Below, piece after piece: positions 1-9,181 of a stretch of DNA of 64,000 nucleotides; position 1 is the stretch's first letter, and every line of letters begins with the position of its first letter. The notes under the pieces were generated by a model. The model was given only the letters and a program-made list of their open reading frames with translations. It searched no databases and was not told the DNA's origin. Both the position numbers and the translations under genes were made by a program. The DNA is from Mesorhizobium huakuii (GTDB taxonomy: Bacteria > Pseudomonadota > Alphaproteobacteria > Rhizobiales > Rhizobiaceae), in NCBI RefSeq assembly GCF_014189455.1, contig NZ_CP050296.1, forward strand, positions 2,600,001-2,664,000. Direction: 5' to 3'.

Positions 1-2
1 TC

Positions 3-311
3 GCACCCATCAGGAGCGCCGACGCCAGGGACAGCGTCTTTGGTCGGCTCCAGGTCCTGATCGCCAGCCGGCCGGCATCGCCGGATGCCGCGTGCGTCGA
101 GGCCCGGCAGCTGATTTCCATGGCGATGGCCGACACCTGGCAGGCCGACAGCCTCTGGGGCGCGGCGGATGCCTTTCACGTCCATTTCGACTTCATGATG
201 CAGACCATCGAGATCAACGGCGCCGACGATCCGAACCTCAGGATCCTGCGCACGAAATGCCGCTTCTATCTGGAGCAGGTCGAAGCGCTGTGCCAGTCGA
301 TGAGCCACTGA
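3..311 (+). CDS. C-terminal end of an unrecognised protein (5' truncated by window edge)
   Basis: Only about 102 codons are inside the window. The frame is open from the first full codon and ends with TGA at 309-311. The fragment looks mostly helical, with several Trp, Met and His residues in its second half (motifs MAMADTWQADSLW and FHVHFDFMMQ). I recognise no domain. It is convergent with tonB, whose stop lies 58 bases downstream. A small stand-alone ATG start at 120 is possible but would ignore the clean open frame upstream, so a truncated larger gene is preferred. Confidence 0.6.
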   Translation, partial: APIRSADARDSVFGRLQVLIASRPASPDAACVEARQLISMAMADTWQADSLWGAADAFHVHFDFMMQTIEINGADDPNLRILRTKCRFYLEQVEALCQSMSH

Positions 312-369
312 CTGCGGTTTCTTACGAAGGTCGGACAATACCAGTCTTTGGTCAGGCCGAGCCCTTGCT

Positions 370-1320
370 CTAATTCCGCAAATTGAACACGAACGGCGCC
401 GTGCGGCTGACGCGCGCGCCGAGTTCCGGCGGCGGTGCCGGCACCGTTGCGCCCTGCAGCACGGCGAGCGCGGCGCGGTCGAGGTCGGGATCGCCTGAAG
501 AACGGGCCACGCGGGCCGACATCACCCGGCCGGACGTATCCACCGTGAAGGTCACGTTCACATTGCCCTGCGCGCCCCTGGATTTCGCAGCACTGGGATA
601 ACGCTTGTGCCGGTTGATCCATGCCGTCAGCCGGGCTTCCCACTTGGCCGGGCTGACGCCCGAAACCCCCGCCGCCGATTTCGGCGCTGCCGCCTGGGCC
701 GCCGGCGTTGTCTCCGCGCTTGCGGTGGCGACGGTCTTTGCCGGTTCGGCCTTTTCCTTCTTTGGCCGTGGCTTGGGCTTTTCGACAGGCTTTTTCGCCT
801 TGGCCTGGACCAGTTTCTTTTCTTTGGGCTCTTCGACCGGCTTCGGCTGCGGCAGCGGAACGACAACCTCTGGCGTCACCGCCTCGACGACGTCGGGAAT
901 GACCTCGTCCGGCGGCGGCTGATCGACCGGTTCGGCCCCGGCTGTCTGGGTCGGCTGCGTCTCGTCGGGCGGCACCGTTTCCGGTTGTTCGGCGGTCGGC
1001 TCGGCCTGTTCGGTCACCTTCTCGGGCTCGGCTTCGGCGATCTTTTCGGTCTCCTCGACGGGTTCGGTCTGGTCGGGCATCGCCGCATCCAGCATCGCGG
1101 CCTGTACGGGCACTGCCGGCGTCACCACCATCGGCGCCATTTCGATCACCGGGGCCGGCGGCGGCCCGCCATCCATCTCGATCGGACTGAAGCTCTGCAC
1201 CGCATAGGCGACCGCGACATGGGCGCCAAGCACCAGCGCCGCCGCACCTGTCCACAGGCCAAGATCGCGCCAGCCGAAGCGCGACAGCTGTAGCGTGGGC
1301 AAGGCGGCGGACGGCGTCAT
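370..1320 (-). CDS. tonB: TonB family energy transducer
   Basis: The protein (316 aa) would couple the proton-motive force from ExbBD to outer-membrane siderophore receptors. One N-terminal transmembrane segment (about residues 17-40) is followed by a long Pro/Glu/Lys-rich periplasmic spacer (about 50-200). The C-terminal TonB domain (about 225-316) shows the YPSAAKSRGAQGNVNVTF start typical of the family and ends in FVFNLRN. The start codon overlaps the exbD stop (ATGA at 1317-1320), so it is translationally coupled as the last gene of fhuC-exbB-exbD-tonB. Its outer-membrane receptor is not in the window. Confidence 0.93.
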   Translation of the reverse strand: MTPSAALPTLQLSRFGWRDLGLWTGAAALVLGAHVAVAYAVQSFSPIEMDGGPPPAPVIEMAPMVVTPAVPVQAAMLDAAMPDQTEPVEETEKIAEAEPEKVTEQAEPTAEQPETVPPDETQPTQTAGAEPVDQPPPDEVIPDVVEAVTPEVVVPLPQPKPVEEPKEKKLVQAKAKKPVEKPKPRPKKEKAEPAKTVATASAETTPAAQAAAPKSAAGVSGVSPAKWEARLTAWINRHKRYPSAAKSRGAQGNVNVTFTVDTSGRVMSARVARSSGDPDLDRAALAVLQGATVPAPPPELGARVSRTAPFVFNLRN

Positions 1321-1784
1321 GGCGCGGCGGTTCCCGCTGGCGCGGGTGCCGGTGCATCGGCAGCCGGCGCCGTCTCCAGGCCGACCAGCGCGATCTTCAG
1401 ATAGCCGGCGCCGCGCAACAGGTTCATCGCCTCCATCAGGTCGCCATAGGCGACCGCCTTGTCGGCGCGCAGGAAGATGCGCGTCTGCTTGTCGCCCTTG
1501 GTCTTGGCTTCCAGCGTGGCCGCGAAGGCCGGGCGCGGCATGCTATCGTTGCCGATCGCCAGCGTGAGATCATCTTTCAGGGTCAGGAACAGCGGCGTTT
1601 CGGGCCGGGGCGCCGGCGTCGCCGTCGACCCCGGCAGGTCGACATTGACGTCCACTGTCGCCAGCGGTGCGGCGACCATGAAGATGATCAGCAGCACCAG
1701 GATGACGTCGATGAAGGGCGTGACGTTGATCTCGTGGCTCTCCTCGAGATCGTCGTCCATGGTCTGTCGGATTCGGCTTCCCAT
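1317..1784 (-). CDS. exbD: TonB-system biopolymer transporter ExbD
   Basis: This 155-aa inner-membrane protein has a short cytoplasmic N-terminus, one transmembrane helix and a periplasmic domain. The HEINVTPFIDVILVLLIIFM segment carries the conserved Asp of the helix that takes part in proton flow. A longer open frame runs upstream to 1877, but that part is Arg-rich shadow sequence inside exbB. The ATG at 1784 lies 7 bases after the exbB stop and gives the usual family length. It is expected to form the ExbB-ExbD motor that energises the downstream TonB. Confidence 0.93.
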   Translation of the reverse strand: MGSRIRQTMDDDLEESHEINVTPFIDVILVLLIIFMVAAPLATVDVNVDLPGSTATPAPRPETPLFLTLKDDLTLAIGNDSMPRPAFAATLEAKTKGDKQTRIFLRADKAVAYGDLMEAMNLLRGAGYLKIALVGLETAPAADAPAPAPAGTAAP

Positions 1785-1791
1785 GGCGACG

Positions 1792-2835
<1,044 letters not shown>

Positions 2836-2844
2836 CAAATCTCG

Positions 2845-3636
2845 TCACTGCACGTAGCCGACGGGCTGGCCGGTGAGGGGATGCGCGAACACGCCCATCT
2901 CCACGCCGAAAATGCCTTTGAGCACGTCGCCCCGCATGATTTCGCCTGGTGTGCCGCGGGTCAGCAGCTTGCCGTCCTTGAGCGCGATCAGCTCGTCGCA
3001 ATAGCGCGCCGCCATGTTGGGATCGTGCAGCACGACGACGACGCACAGGTCGCGTTTGCGGCTGAGCTCCTTGACCAGCCCCAGCACCTCGACCTGATGG
3101 GCGATGTCGAGCGCCGAGATCGGCTCGTCGAGCAGCATGACGCCGGCATTCTGCGCCACCAGCATGGCAAGCCAGGCGCGCTGCCGCTCGCCGCCGGACA
3201 GTTCATCGACCAGACGGTCGGCGAAGCCTTCCATGTCGGTCAGCACCAGCGCCTCCTCGACATGCCGCCTGTCTTCCGCGCTGAAGCGGCCAAGCGCGCC
3301 ATGCCAGGGATAGCGCCCGAGCGTCGCGAGTTCGCGCACCGTGAGGCCCGTTGCCGCCGGCGTCGTCTGCGGCAGATAGGCGAGCGCCCGGGCGAGCTCA
3401 CGGGCGCCCCATTGCGGCAGCGGCCGCCTGGCGAAGGTGATGGCGCCCGAACTTGCCGGCTGCTGCCGGGCCAAGAGCTTGATCAGCGTCGACTTGCCCG
3501 AACCGTTGTGGCCGATAAGCCCATAGACGCGCGAACGCTGCAGTTCGAGCGAAACCGGACCGAGCAGCGTCCGCTCGCCGACGGCAAACCGCACCGCGTC
3601 GATTTGAAAGGCAGTCTCGGCTCCAGCCACGGTCAT
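2845..3636 (-). CDS. fhuC: Iron-hydroxamate siderophore ABC transporter ATPase, FhuC-like
   Basis: The 263-aa ATPase has Walker A GHNGSGKST, signature LSGGERQRAWLAMLVAQNAG, Walker B VMLLDEP and H-loop LHDPNMAARYCDE. The stretches GRYPWHGALGRF and SALDIAHQVEVL closely resemble E. coli FhuC as I remember it, so ferric hydroxamate uptake is the likely role. GGAGAAAACC before ATG 3636 is a good ribosome site. It heads the exbB-exbD-tonB operon, but no FhuB permease or FhuD binding protein is in the window, so those partners must be encoded elsewhere. Confidence 0.87.
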   Translation of the reverse strand: MTVAGAETAFQIDAVRFAVGERTLLGPVSLELQRSRVYGLIGHNGSGKSTLIKLLARQQPASSGAITFARRPLPQWGARELARALAYLPQTTPAATGLTVRELATLGRYPWHGALGRFSAEDRRHVEEALVLTDMEGFADRLVDELSGGERQRAWLAMLVAQNAGVMLLDEPISALDIAHQVEVLGLVKELSRKRDLCVVVVLHDPNMAARYCDELIALKDGKLLTRGTPGEIMRGDVLKGIFGVEMGVFAHPLTGQPVGYVQ

Positions 3637-3706
3637 GGTTTTCTCCGGTGCGGCCGCATTTCCGGTTCAGGCTGCGGCAGGCAGGTGCCGGTTTGACTAT
3701 GAAACA

Positions 3707-3721
3707 TGACCTTACTAGTCA
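3707..3721. promoter_or_regulatory. Candidate iron-responsive operator (RirA-type TGA-N9-TCA)
   Basis: The sequence TGACCTTACTAGTCA fits exactly the rhizobial iron-responsive operator pattern TGA-N9-TCA bound by RirA. It lies 71-85 bases upstream of the fhuC start, in an AT-rich stretch suitable for a promoter. Iron-dependent repression of fhuC-exbBD-tonB is inferred from the motif and the gene content. Confidence 0.6.
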
Positions 3722-3743
3722 ACATTGAAGATGACTACAACAC

Positions 3744-3758
3744 TCAACAAATTGTTGA
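3744..3758. promoter_or_regulatory. Perfect 15-bp palindrome TCAACAAATTGTTGA upstream of fhuC
   Basis: Seven-base arms TCAACAA/TTGTTGA surround a single A, 23 bases beyond the iron-responsive box. It could be a second operator of the iron operon or belong to another regulator. I cannot assign the protein. The rest of the 355-base gap 3637-3991 holds only the palindromic repeat at 3904-3948. Confidence 0.4.
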
Positions 3759-3903
3759 CGCGCATTCAAAGCCTGATGGCACCGATCGCACCATAGCCGT
3801 AGCGCCGAGGGAATCGTCGATCACACAGCGAACCGCGCCGCGGCACCAGGCGCCGGCCGAACCACCACGTCTGCGGCTCGTCGTCTTGATGCGGAATCGC
3901 TAG

Positions 3904-3948
3904 AGCAATTCCAGGAAAAGTGTGAAACATTTTCCGTCCGGAATTGCG
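3904..3948. repeat. Interspersed palindromic element, copy 1
   Basis: Outer arms GCAATTCC (3905-3912) and GGAATTGC (3940-3947), with inner GGAAAA and TTTTCC, can form a hairpin. A near-identical element lies at 60560-60607 (shared cores AGCAATTCCAGGAAAAGTG and TTTTCCGTCCGGAATTGCG). Similar short palindromes are scattered through Mesorhizobium and related genomes, as I recall. Here it sits just upstream of the hydrolase at 3992. Confidence 0.8.
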
Positions 3949-3991
3949 CCTAAACAAAGAGTTAGCGTGACCCGGGAACAGGGAGCCACCA

Positions 3992-4663
3992 ATGATCAAG
4001 GCAACGCCCTTCGACTTCCCGTATGACGGCAGACTGGTGGCCGAAAACACGGCGCTCGTCGTCATCGACCTGCAGCAGGATTTCCTGTCGACATCAGGCT
4101 ATTTCGCCCGAAAGGGTTACGATCCCTCGCCGCTGCGGGCGATCCTGCCCACCGTGAACCGTCTGATATCAGCCGCGCGCAAAGCCGGCGTCAGGATCAT
4201 CCACACCAGGCAGGGTTATCGCGCCGACATGGCCGACATGACGCCCTACGAGAAATGGCGCCGCAAGCGCTCCGGTCTCGACGGCACCGACATCCTGCTG
4301 CGCTCAGGCGCGGGATTCCAGATCGTCCCGGAGATCGATGTCGCGCCTGACGACATCATCGTCGACAAAACCTGCAACAGCGCCTTCACCTATACGGATT
4401 TCGAGCTTGTGCTGCGCGCCCAAGGCATCACGCATCTGATGTTTTCCGGCTGCACGACAGACGTCTGCGTCCACACCACGCTGCGCGAGGCCTGCGACCG
4501 CAATTTTCAGTGCCTGACAATCTCGGACGCTTGCGCCAGCGGCGACAGACGAGCCCACGAGGCGGCGCTGCACATGGTGACGGTCGAGGACGGTGTCTTC
4601 GGCGTGTTGGCTGATTCAACCGCCGTCATCGACGGCCTGTCGCGGCTTGGCGACAGGCGTTAG
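3992..4663 (+). CDS. Isochorismatase-family cysteine hydrolase, biuret-hydrolase-like
   Basis: The 223-aa protein belongs to the isochorismatase-like alpha/beta hydrolases. The expected catalytic triad is visible: Asp in VVIDLQQDF, Lys in VDKTCNSAF and Cys in SGCTTDVCVHTT. The overall pattern (IIHTRQGYRADMADM, TTDVCVHTTLREACDR, VEDGVFG) resembles the biuret amidohydrolase of Rhizobium leguminosarum as I remember it. Cleavage of an amide such as biuret or a ureido compound is plausible, but the substrate cannot be read from sequence. GGAG lies 6 bases before the ATG. It stands alone, with a convergent monooxygenase downstream. Confidence 0.8.
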   Translation: MIKATPFDFPYDGRLVAENTALVVIDLQQDFLSTSGYFARKGYDPSPLRAILPTVNRLISAARKAGVRIIHTRQGYRADMADMTPYEKWRRKRSGLDGTDILLRSGAGFQIVPEIDVAPDDIIVDKTCNSAFTYTDFELVLRAQGITHLMFSGCTTDVCVHTTLREACDRNFQCLTISDACASGDRRAHEAALHMVTVEDGVFGVLADSTAVIDGLSRLGDRR

Positions 4664-4684
4664 ACCACAGGAGATCGACGGGCT

Positions 4685-5626
4685 TCAGCCGGTTGCCCGC
4701 GTCCCCAGCCCGGCGCGAGGCGCATAGGCCCCCGGCTGGAAGGCATCATGTTCGCGGCGCGCCAGCGAATTGCGCAGCAGGGCGATCGTTTCGCGGCCGA
4801 CCGTCGCGATCTCGCGCGGCGTGTCGACGCCGACGATCATGAATTCGTCGATCCCGAGCCCGGCATAGGCAAGCAGCGACAGCGCCACCTGAGCCGGCGG
4901 CCCCGACAGGTCGACCGCCTTGTGGCCGGCGGCCGAAGCGCCCCGGTGAATCCGCACCGGAAGCGCGAAGCGCAATTTGCCGGCCCGGCCATGTTCGGCG
5001 GCGGCACCGCGCACCCGCTCCATCAACTGCCGGACCTCGTCGATCGAGCCCGGCGCCAGTTCGAAGACATCGGCATGCCGGCCGGCCACTTTCAGCGCCG
5101 TTCCCGATTGCCCGCCCATGCGGATGGTCAGGTCGGCGCCGTGCGGACCCTTGCGCGGCACATAGCCGCCCTTGATGCTGTAGAACGCGCCTTCGTGATC
5201 GAAAGGCCGGTCGTTCGACCACAGCCGCTTGAGCAGAACCAGATACTCATCGATGCGCTGCCAGACGACCGTGTGCCCGACCGGCCGTGTCTCGGCGTCG
5301 TCATCGTTCAACGGTTCGCTGATCATGCGAAGCGCCAGCCGTCCGCCGCTTTTTCGATCTATCGATGCCAGCTGGCGCGCCGCCACCGTCGGTTCGATCA
5401 CCCCGGCCCAATGGGTCAGCACGACTTCCAGCGACGCGGTGCGATTGAGCACCTGGGCGCCAAGATCCATATTGGTCAGCAGACCGGCCGGATCGTCGAC
5501 GACGATCTTCTGGAAGCCGCCGTCCTCGATCAGCCCGAGCTTGATCGCCGTCTCGGCAAAGTCGTAGAAGAAGGGAACGGCGGCATCGGCGGTCTTGCCG
5601 GGGACATGCGTGAATTCGATCGGCAT
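4685..5626 (-). CDS. Luciferase-like flavin-dependent monooxygenase
   Basis: The protein (313 aa from the chosen start) has the TIM-barrel pattern of F420/FMN luciferase-like enzymes. Visible parts are VVLTHWAGVIEPTVAARQLA, SGGRLALRMIS, the WQRIDEYLVLLKRLW segment and the phosphate-binding region IRMGGQSGTALKVAGRHAD, as in SsuD-type alkanesulfonate monooxygenases. GGAGGAG lies 6 bases before ATG 5626 and directly abuts an alternative ATG at 5632. A longer frame to 5713 is open but lacks a ribosome site. The reduced flavin would come from a separate reductase that is not adjacent. The substrate is unknown. Confidence 0.78.
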   Translation of the reverse strand: MPIEFTHVPGKTADAAVPFFYDFAETAIKLGLIEDGGFQKIVVDDPAGLLTNMDLGAQVLNRTASLEVVLTHWAGVIEPTVAARQLASIDRKSGGRLALRMISEPLNDDDAETRPVGHTVVWQRIDEYLVLLKRLWSNDRPFDHEGAFYSIKGGYVPRKGPHGADLTIRMGGQSGTALKVAGRHADVFELAPGSIDEVRQLMERVRGAAAEHGRAGKLRFALPVRIHRGASAAGHKAVDLSGPPAQVALSLLAYAGLGIDEFMIVGVDTPREIATVGRETIALLRNSLARREHDAFQPGAYAPRAGLGTRATG

Positions 5627-5764
5627 TGTCATCTCCTCCATCGCTGGAATCATGGATGCGGTGAAATTCGAACCACGGCCGCGCGCAAACGCACCGGGAT
5701 CCGGTTCATTCAACTCCGATTGCCTTGATACAGCGGGGCAACTAACCCCTGTCGATCTTGCGCC

Positions 5765-5920
5765 TTAGGGAATGAGGCCCAGAACGACGGCCCCGGTGAA
5801 CACAAACGCGAGGGCAAAGACGAGATAGGCGAACGCTCCGGCATAGGCCGGGCGAAAGGTCTGGGCATTGGCAAGCCTCTGGCCGCTGCTGTCAGTCTGA
5901 GCGTTCTGGATATAGGACAT
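5765..5920 (-). CDS. Small hypothetical membrane protein (51 aa)
   Basis: This short frame begins MSYIQNAQTDSSGQRLANAQ and ends with a single hydrophobic helix (AGAFAYLVFALAFVFTGAVV) and LGLIP. GGAGG lies 5 bases before the ATG at 5920, a strong ribosome site. Hydrophilic N-terminus followed by one transmembrane segment suggests a small inner-membrane protein. I do not recognise the family. It is separated from the monooxygenase gene by 138 bases and has an AT-rich upstream region (about 5940-6000). Confidence 0.6.
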   Translation of the reverse strand: MSYIQNAQTDSSGQRLANAQTFRPAYAGAFAYLVFALAFVFTGAVVLGLIP

Positions 5921-6206
5921 ATCGACCTCCGTCTCGCTGGTTAATCTATAAAACTTGTAGACTTTGTCGATTGCTATTTTTGAGCGATAGGCAGAATAAT
6001 TTTCTCACTTTTCGGGCTAAGTTGGTTGTGAATTGCTGGGATCGCCTGTCGTGCGATCGATCGGCGGGCCATTGGCATTTGCCCCCAGGCACGTCGAATG
6101 GACCTATGCCCTTGTTTCCGCTGCACCCAATTCGTCCATTGGCCGCCTGATGCGGGCGCGGTAGCATCGTCCAAACGCGAAATGGGTCGACAGGGGAGTA
6201 AAAAGC

Positions 6207-6974
6207 ATGGGCGATAGACTGGCCGGCAAGGTCGCCATCATTTCGGGCGGCGCAACGGGAATGGGCGGCGCGGCTTCTGAACTCTTCGCGGCCGAAGGCG
6301 CCAAGGTCGCGATCATCGACCGCAATGGCGATGCGGCCGCCGCCACCGCGGCGGCGATACGTGCGCGGGGACACATAGCCGAGCATTTCGTCGCCGACGT
6401 ATCCGAAGAAGCGCAGGTCGAAGCGGCAGTGAAAGGCGCGACGGAGAAACTCGGACCGGTCACGGTGCTGTTCAACCATGCCGGTACCATCGTGATAAAG
6501 CCGTTCCTGGAGACGACGGTGCAGGAATGGGATTGGCTGCACGCCGTCAATGTCCGCTCGATGTTCCTGATGACGCGCGCCGTACTGCCCGGCATGATCG
6601 CGGCCGGCGGCGGCTCGATCGTCTGCACCTCGTCGATCTCGGCGGTGGCGGCCACACCAATGGAGGTGCTCTACGACACCACCAAGGGCGCCTGCCACAT
6701 GTTCGCCCGCGCCATCGCCGTCGAATTCCGCGACCGCAACATCCGCTGCAACGCCGTCTGCCCTGGCTTTATCAGGACGCCGCACGGCCTGCGCGAGGTC
6801 GCCGATCTCGGCAAGCTCGGCGTCGATGTTTCCGATGCGGCACTCGCAGCGCAGCAGGGGCGGATCGGCGAGCCGCAGGAGGTAGCGAAGGCCGCGCTGT
6901 ATTTGGCGAACGATGAGTCGAGCTTCGTCAACGGCGCGCATCTGTTCGTGGATAATGGCTTTACGGCGATGTGA
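6207..6974 (+). CDS. SDR family oxidoreductase
   Basis: This classical short-chain dehydrogenase (255 aa) has a Rossmann fold with the glycine motif SGGATGMGG (about 13-21), an NHAG motif, catalytic Ser in TSSISAVA and the active-site YDTTK, then CPGFIRTP and the C-terminal FVNGAHLFVDNGFTAM. It would oxidise or reduce a hydroxyl/keto substrate with NAD(P). GGGGAG before the ATG supports the start. It stands alone, and a hairpin repeat follows 28 bases downstream. Substrate unknown. Confidence 0.85.
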   Translation: MGDRLAGKVAIISGGATGMGGAASELFAAEGAKVAIIDRNGDAAAATAAAIRARGHIAEHFVADVSEEAQVEAAVKGATEKLGPVTVLFNHAGTIVIKPFLETTVQEWDWLHAVNVRSMFLMTRAVLPGMIAAGGGSIVCTSSISAVAATPMEVLYDTTKGACHMFARAIAVEFRDRNIRCNAVCPGFIRTPHGLREVADLGKLGVDVSDAALAAQQGRIGEPQEVAKAALYLANDESSFVNGAHLFVDNGFTAM

Positions 6975-7002
6975 GGCGTACCAAGGACAGCTTGGCGCCC
7001 TT

Positions 7003-7161
7003 CCTCTCCCCGTCGATCGGGGGAGAGGTGTCGAGCGCAGCTCGACGGAGTGGGGTCGACCCTTGGCGCAGTGCAGGAAGACTCTTGCGCCTTGGTTGCC
7101 CAGTGGTTCCCCCACTCCGTCGCTGCTTTGCAGCGCCACCTCTCCCCTCCGGAGGGAGAGG
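7003..7161. repeat. GC-rich intergenic repeat with several inverted arms
   Basis: The element begins with a hairpin (CCTCTCCCC...GGGGGAGAGG, 7003-7028), contains internal arms GGAGTGGG (7048) and CCCCACTCC (7110), and ends with a second hairpin around 7141-7161. It fills the gap between the SDR and the nucleoside transporter and probably acts as a bidirectional transcription stop. A related element is at 10713-10856. Confidence 0.6.
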
Positions 7162-7184
7162 AAAGGCCGTCAAGTCCTACTCGA

Positions 7185-8129
7185 CTACCGCTCTTCCCTT
7201 CGAAACGGCTTCAACAGCGCCGAGGGCGCGACCGCGTTGCGCGACATGACCGCCATCGCAACAATGGTGAAGATGAACGGCAGCATCAGGAACGCTTCGT
7301 AGGGGATGTGCCCGAGCCCGCTCGCCTGCATGCGCAGCTGCAAGGCATCGACGAAGGCGAACAGCAGCGCCGCACCCGCAGAGCGCCACGGGTCCCAGCG
7401 GCCGAACACCACCAGCGCGATCGCCACCCAGCCGCGCCCGGAGACGACACCGAAGGTGAAGGCGTTGAACTGCGCCATCGACAGGAAGGCTCCGGCCAGC
7501 CCCATCAGCGCACCGCCGAGGATGACGGCCTGGAAGCGTGTGGCAATGACGCTGACGCCGGCGGAGTCTGCCGCGCGCGGGTTCTCGCCGACCATGCGCA
7601 CCGACAGGCCCCAGGGCGTGCGGTAAAGCACGAAGGCGGCGAGCGGTATGGCGATGATCGCTATGTAGACCAGTGCAAACTGGTTGAACACCGCCGGCCC
7701 AAGCACCGGAATGTCGGAGAGGACGGGTATCGGCAGCGTCTGAAACCCCTTGATGCTCGGCGGCACCGATTGCTGACCGAAGATCAGACGGTAGAGGAAA
7801 TAGGCAAGGCCCGACGAGAACAGCGTCACGCCGATGCCGCAGACATGTTGGCTCAAGCCCAGCGCCACCGTGAACAGCGCATGCAGTGCGCCCATCAGCA
7901 TGCCGGTCAGCACTGCCGCCAGCACGCCGAGCCACAAGCTGCCGCTGAGGCTGGTGGCGGTGAAGCCGGTCATGGCGCAGAGCAGCATGATGCCTTCGAT
8001 GCCGAGATTGAGCACGCCGGCGCGCTCGGAAAACATTTCGCCGAGCGTGGCAAAGGCCAGCGGCGTGGCAATGCGGATGATGGCGGCCAAAAAGCCGACC
8101 TGAAAGATCTGTTCGAACACCGCGCTCAT
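7185..8129 (-). CDS. BMP-type nucleoside ABC transporter permease (YufQ-like)
   Basis: The 314-aa inner-membrane permease has about eight to ten hydrophobic segments. The motifs LGEMFSERAGVLNLGIEGIM and MVGENPRAADSAGV are typical of the second permease of BMP/nucleoside importers. The open frame continues far upstream, but only as out-of-frame shadow of the preceding permease; the ATG at 8129 overlaps its stop (ATGA 8126-8129). It is the last gene of the operon bmp-ATPase-permease-permease and pairs with the 8126-9181 product to form the channel. Confidence 0.9.
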   Translation of the reverse strand: MSAVFEQIFQVGFLAAIIRIATPLAFATLGEMFSERAGVLNLGIEGIMLLCAMTGFTATSLSGSLWLGVLAAVLTGMLMGALHALFTVALGLSQHVCGIGVTLFSSGLAYFLYRLIFGQQSVPPSIKGFQTLPIPVLSDIPVLGPAVFNQFALVYIAIIAIPLAAFVLYRTPWGLSVRMVGENPRAADSAGVSVIATRFQAVILGGALMGLAGAFLSMAQFNAFTFGVVSGRGWVAIALVVFGRWDPWRSAGAALLFAFVDALQLRMQASGLGHIPYEAFLMLPFIFTIVAMAVMSRNAVAPSALLKPFRREER

Positions 8130-9181
8130 CGGGCAGCCCCGACGCGGCGAATGCGATAGGCGGTGAACAGCAGCGCCACCAGCATGGCAAGCAGTGCGGT
8201 GCCCTGGATGACATCGCTGAGGAAGGCCGGCACGCCGGTCGCGCGCGACATTGCTTCGGCCCCTGTCATCACGGCGGCCAGGAAGATAGCCGCCGGCACG
8301 ACACCAAGCGGATTGAGCCGCGCCAGCATGGCAACAACGATGCCGGAATAGCCATAGCCAGGCGAAATGTCGCTCATCACCTGGAAATGCACGCCGCCGA
8401 CCTCGCCGACGCCGGCGAGCCCCGCCAGCGCGCCGGACAGCAGCGCGGTCGAGAGCAGCACCCGCTCGACATGGATGCCGCCATAGCGCGCGGCTTCCGG
8501 ATTCTCGCCGGTGACCCTGATCCGGAAACCGAGCGTCGTGCGCGCGATCAGGAACCAGATCAACGGTGCGGCGATCAGCGCCACGATGACGCCGAGATGC
8601 AGCCGCGTGCCTTCGATCAGCACCGGGAAATTGGCCGAATCCTCGATCGGCGGCGAGATCGGATAGCCGCTGAAACTGTCCTTCCACGGCCCCTCGATCA
8701 GCGCCATCAGCGCATAGTAGATGACCGAGTTGAGCAGCAGCGAGCTGACGACATCGTCGACCTTGAATTTGACGCGCAGTGTCGCCGGCACCAGCGCGAC
8801 GGCAGCTCCGGCCGCGGCACCCGCCACGGCCATCAGCAGCATGGCGAGCGGCCCCGGCATCGGGATGGCGCCGACGAAGCAGCTCGCCACCGCACCGGCC
8901 AGCAATTGGCCCTCGGCGCCGATGTTCCAGAATTTGGCGCGGAAGGCGACGGCCACAGCCAGCCCGGTGAAGATCATCGGTGCGGCGCGCACCAGCGTTT
9001 CGGTGATGGCATAGCTGTCGCCGAGCGAGGCCGCGAACATGACGCCGTAGGATTCGAGCACGCCCGCACCCGCCAGCGCGATGAGGCCGCTGCACAGGAC
9101 AAGCGTCGCCGCGATCGCCAGCAGCGGCAGCGCGAGGTTGAACCAGGCGGGCGTTGACGTGCGTACTTCCAGGCGAAACAT
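8126..9181 (-). CDS. BMP-type nucleoside ABC transporter permease (YufP-like)
   Basis: The 351-aa multi-span permease carries AVAFRAKFWNIGAEGQLLAG and VTGENPEAARYGG, hallmarks of the first permease of BMP/nucleoside importers. Its start ATG at 9181 shares one base with the stop of the ATPase gene (TGATG), and its stop overlaps the next permease start. The three membrane/ATPase genes are therefore translationally coupled. Confidence 0.9.
   Translation of the reverse strand: MFRLEVRTSTPAWFNLALPLLAIAATLVLCSGLIALAGAGVLESYGVMFAASLGDSYAITETLVRAAPMIFTGLAVAVAFRAKFWNIGAEGQLLAGAVASCFVGAIPMPGPLAMLLMAVAGAAAGAAVALVPATLRVKFKVDDVVSSLLLNSVIYYALMALIEGPWKDSFSGYPISPPIEDSANFPVLIEGTRLHLGVIVALIAAPLIWFLIARTTLGFRIRVTGENPEAARYGGIHVERVLLSTALLSGALAGLAGVGEVGGVHFQVMSDISPGYGYSGIVVAMLARLNPLGVVPAAIFLAAVMTGAEAMSRATGVPAFLSDVIQGTALLAMLVALLFTAYRIRRVGAAR

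Noticed and set aside
5946..7139. 397-codon minus-strand frame over the SDR gene
   Set aside because: It is shadow of the SDR on the other strand, and its start lies in the hairpin repeat.
8130..9095. Apparent fusion of the two nucleoside permeases into a 636-aa protein
   Set aside because: The N-terminal part is the wrong frame of the first permease; both permeases have own starts with ATGA overlap.
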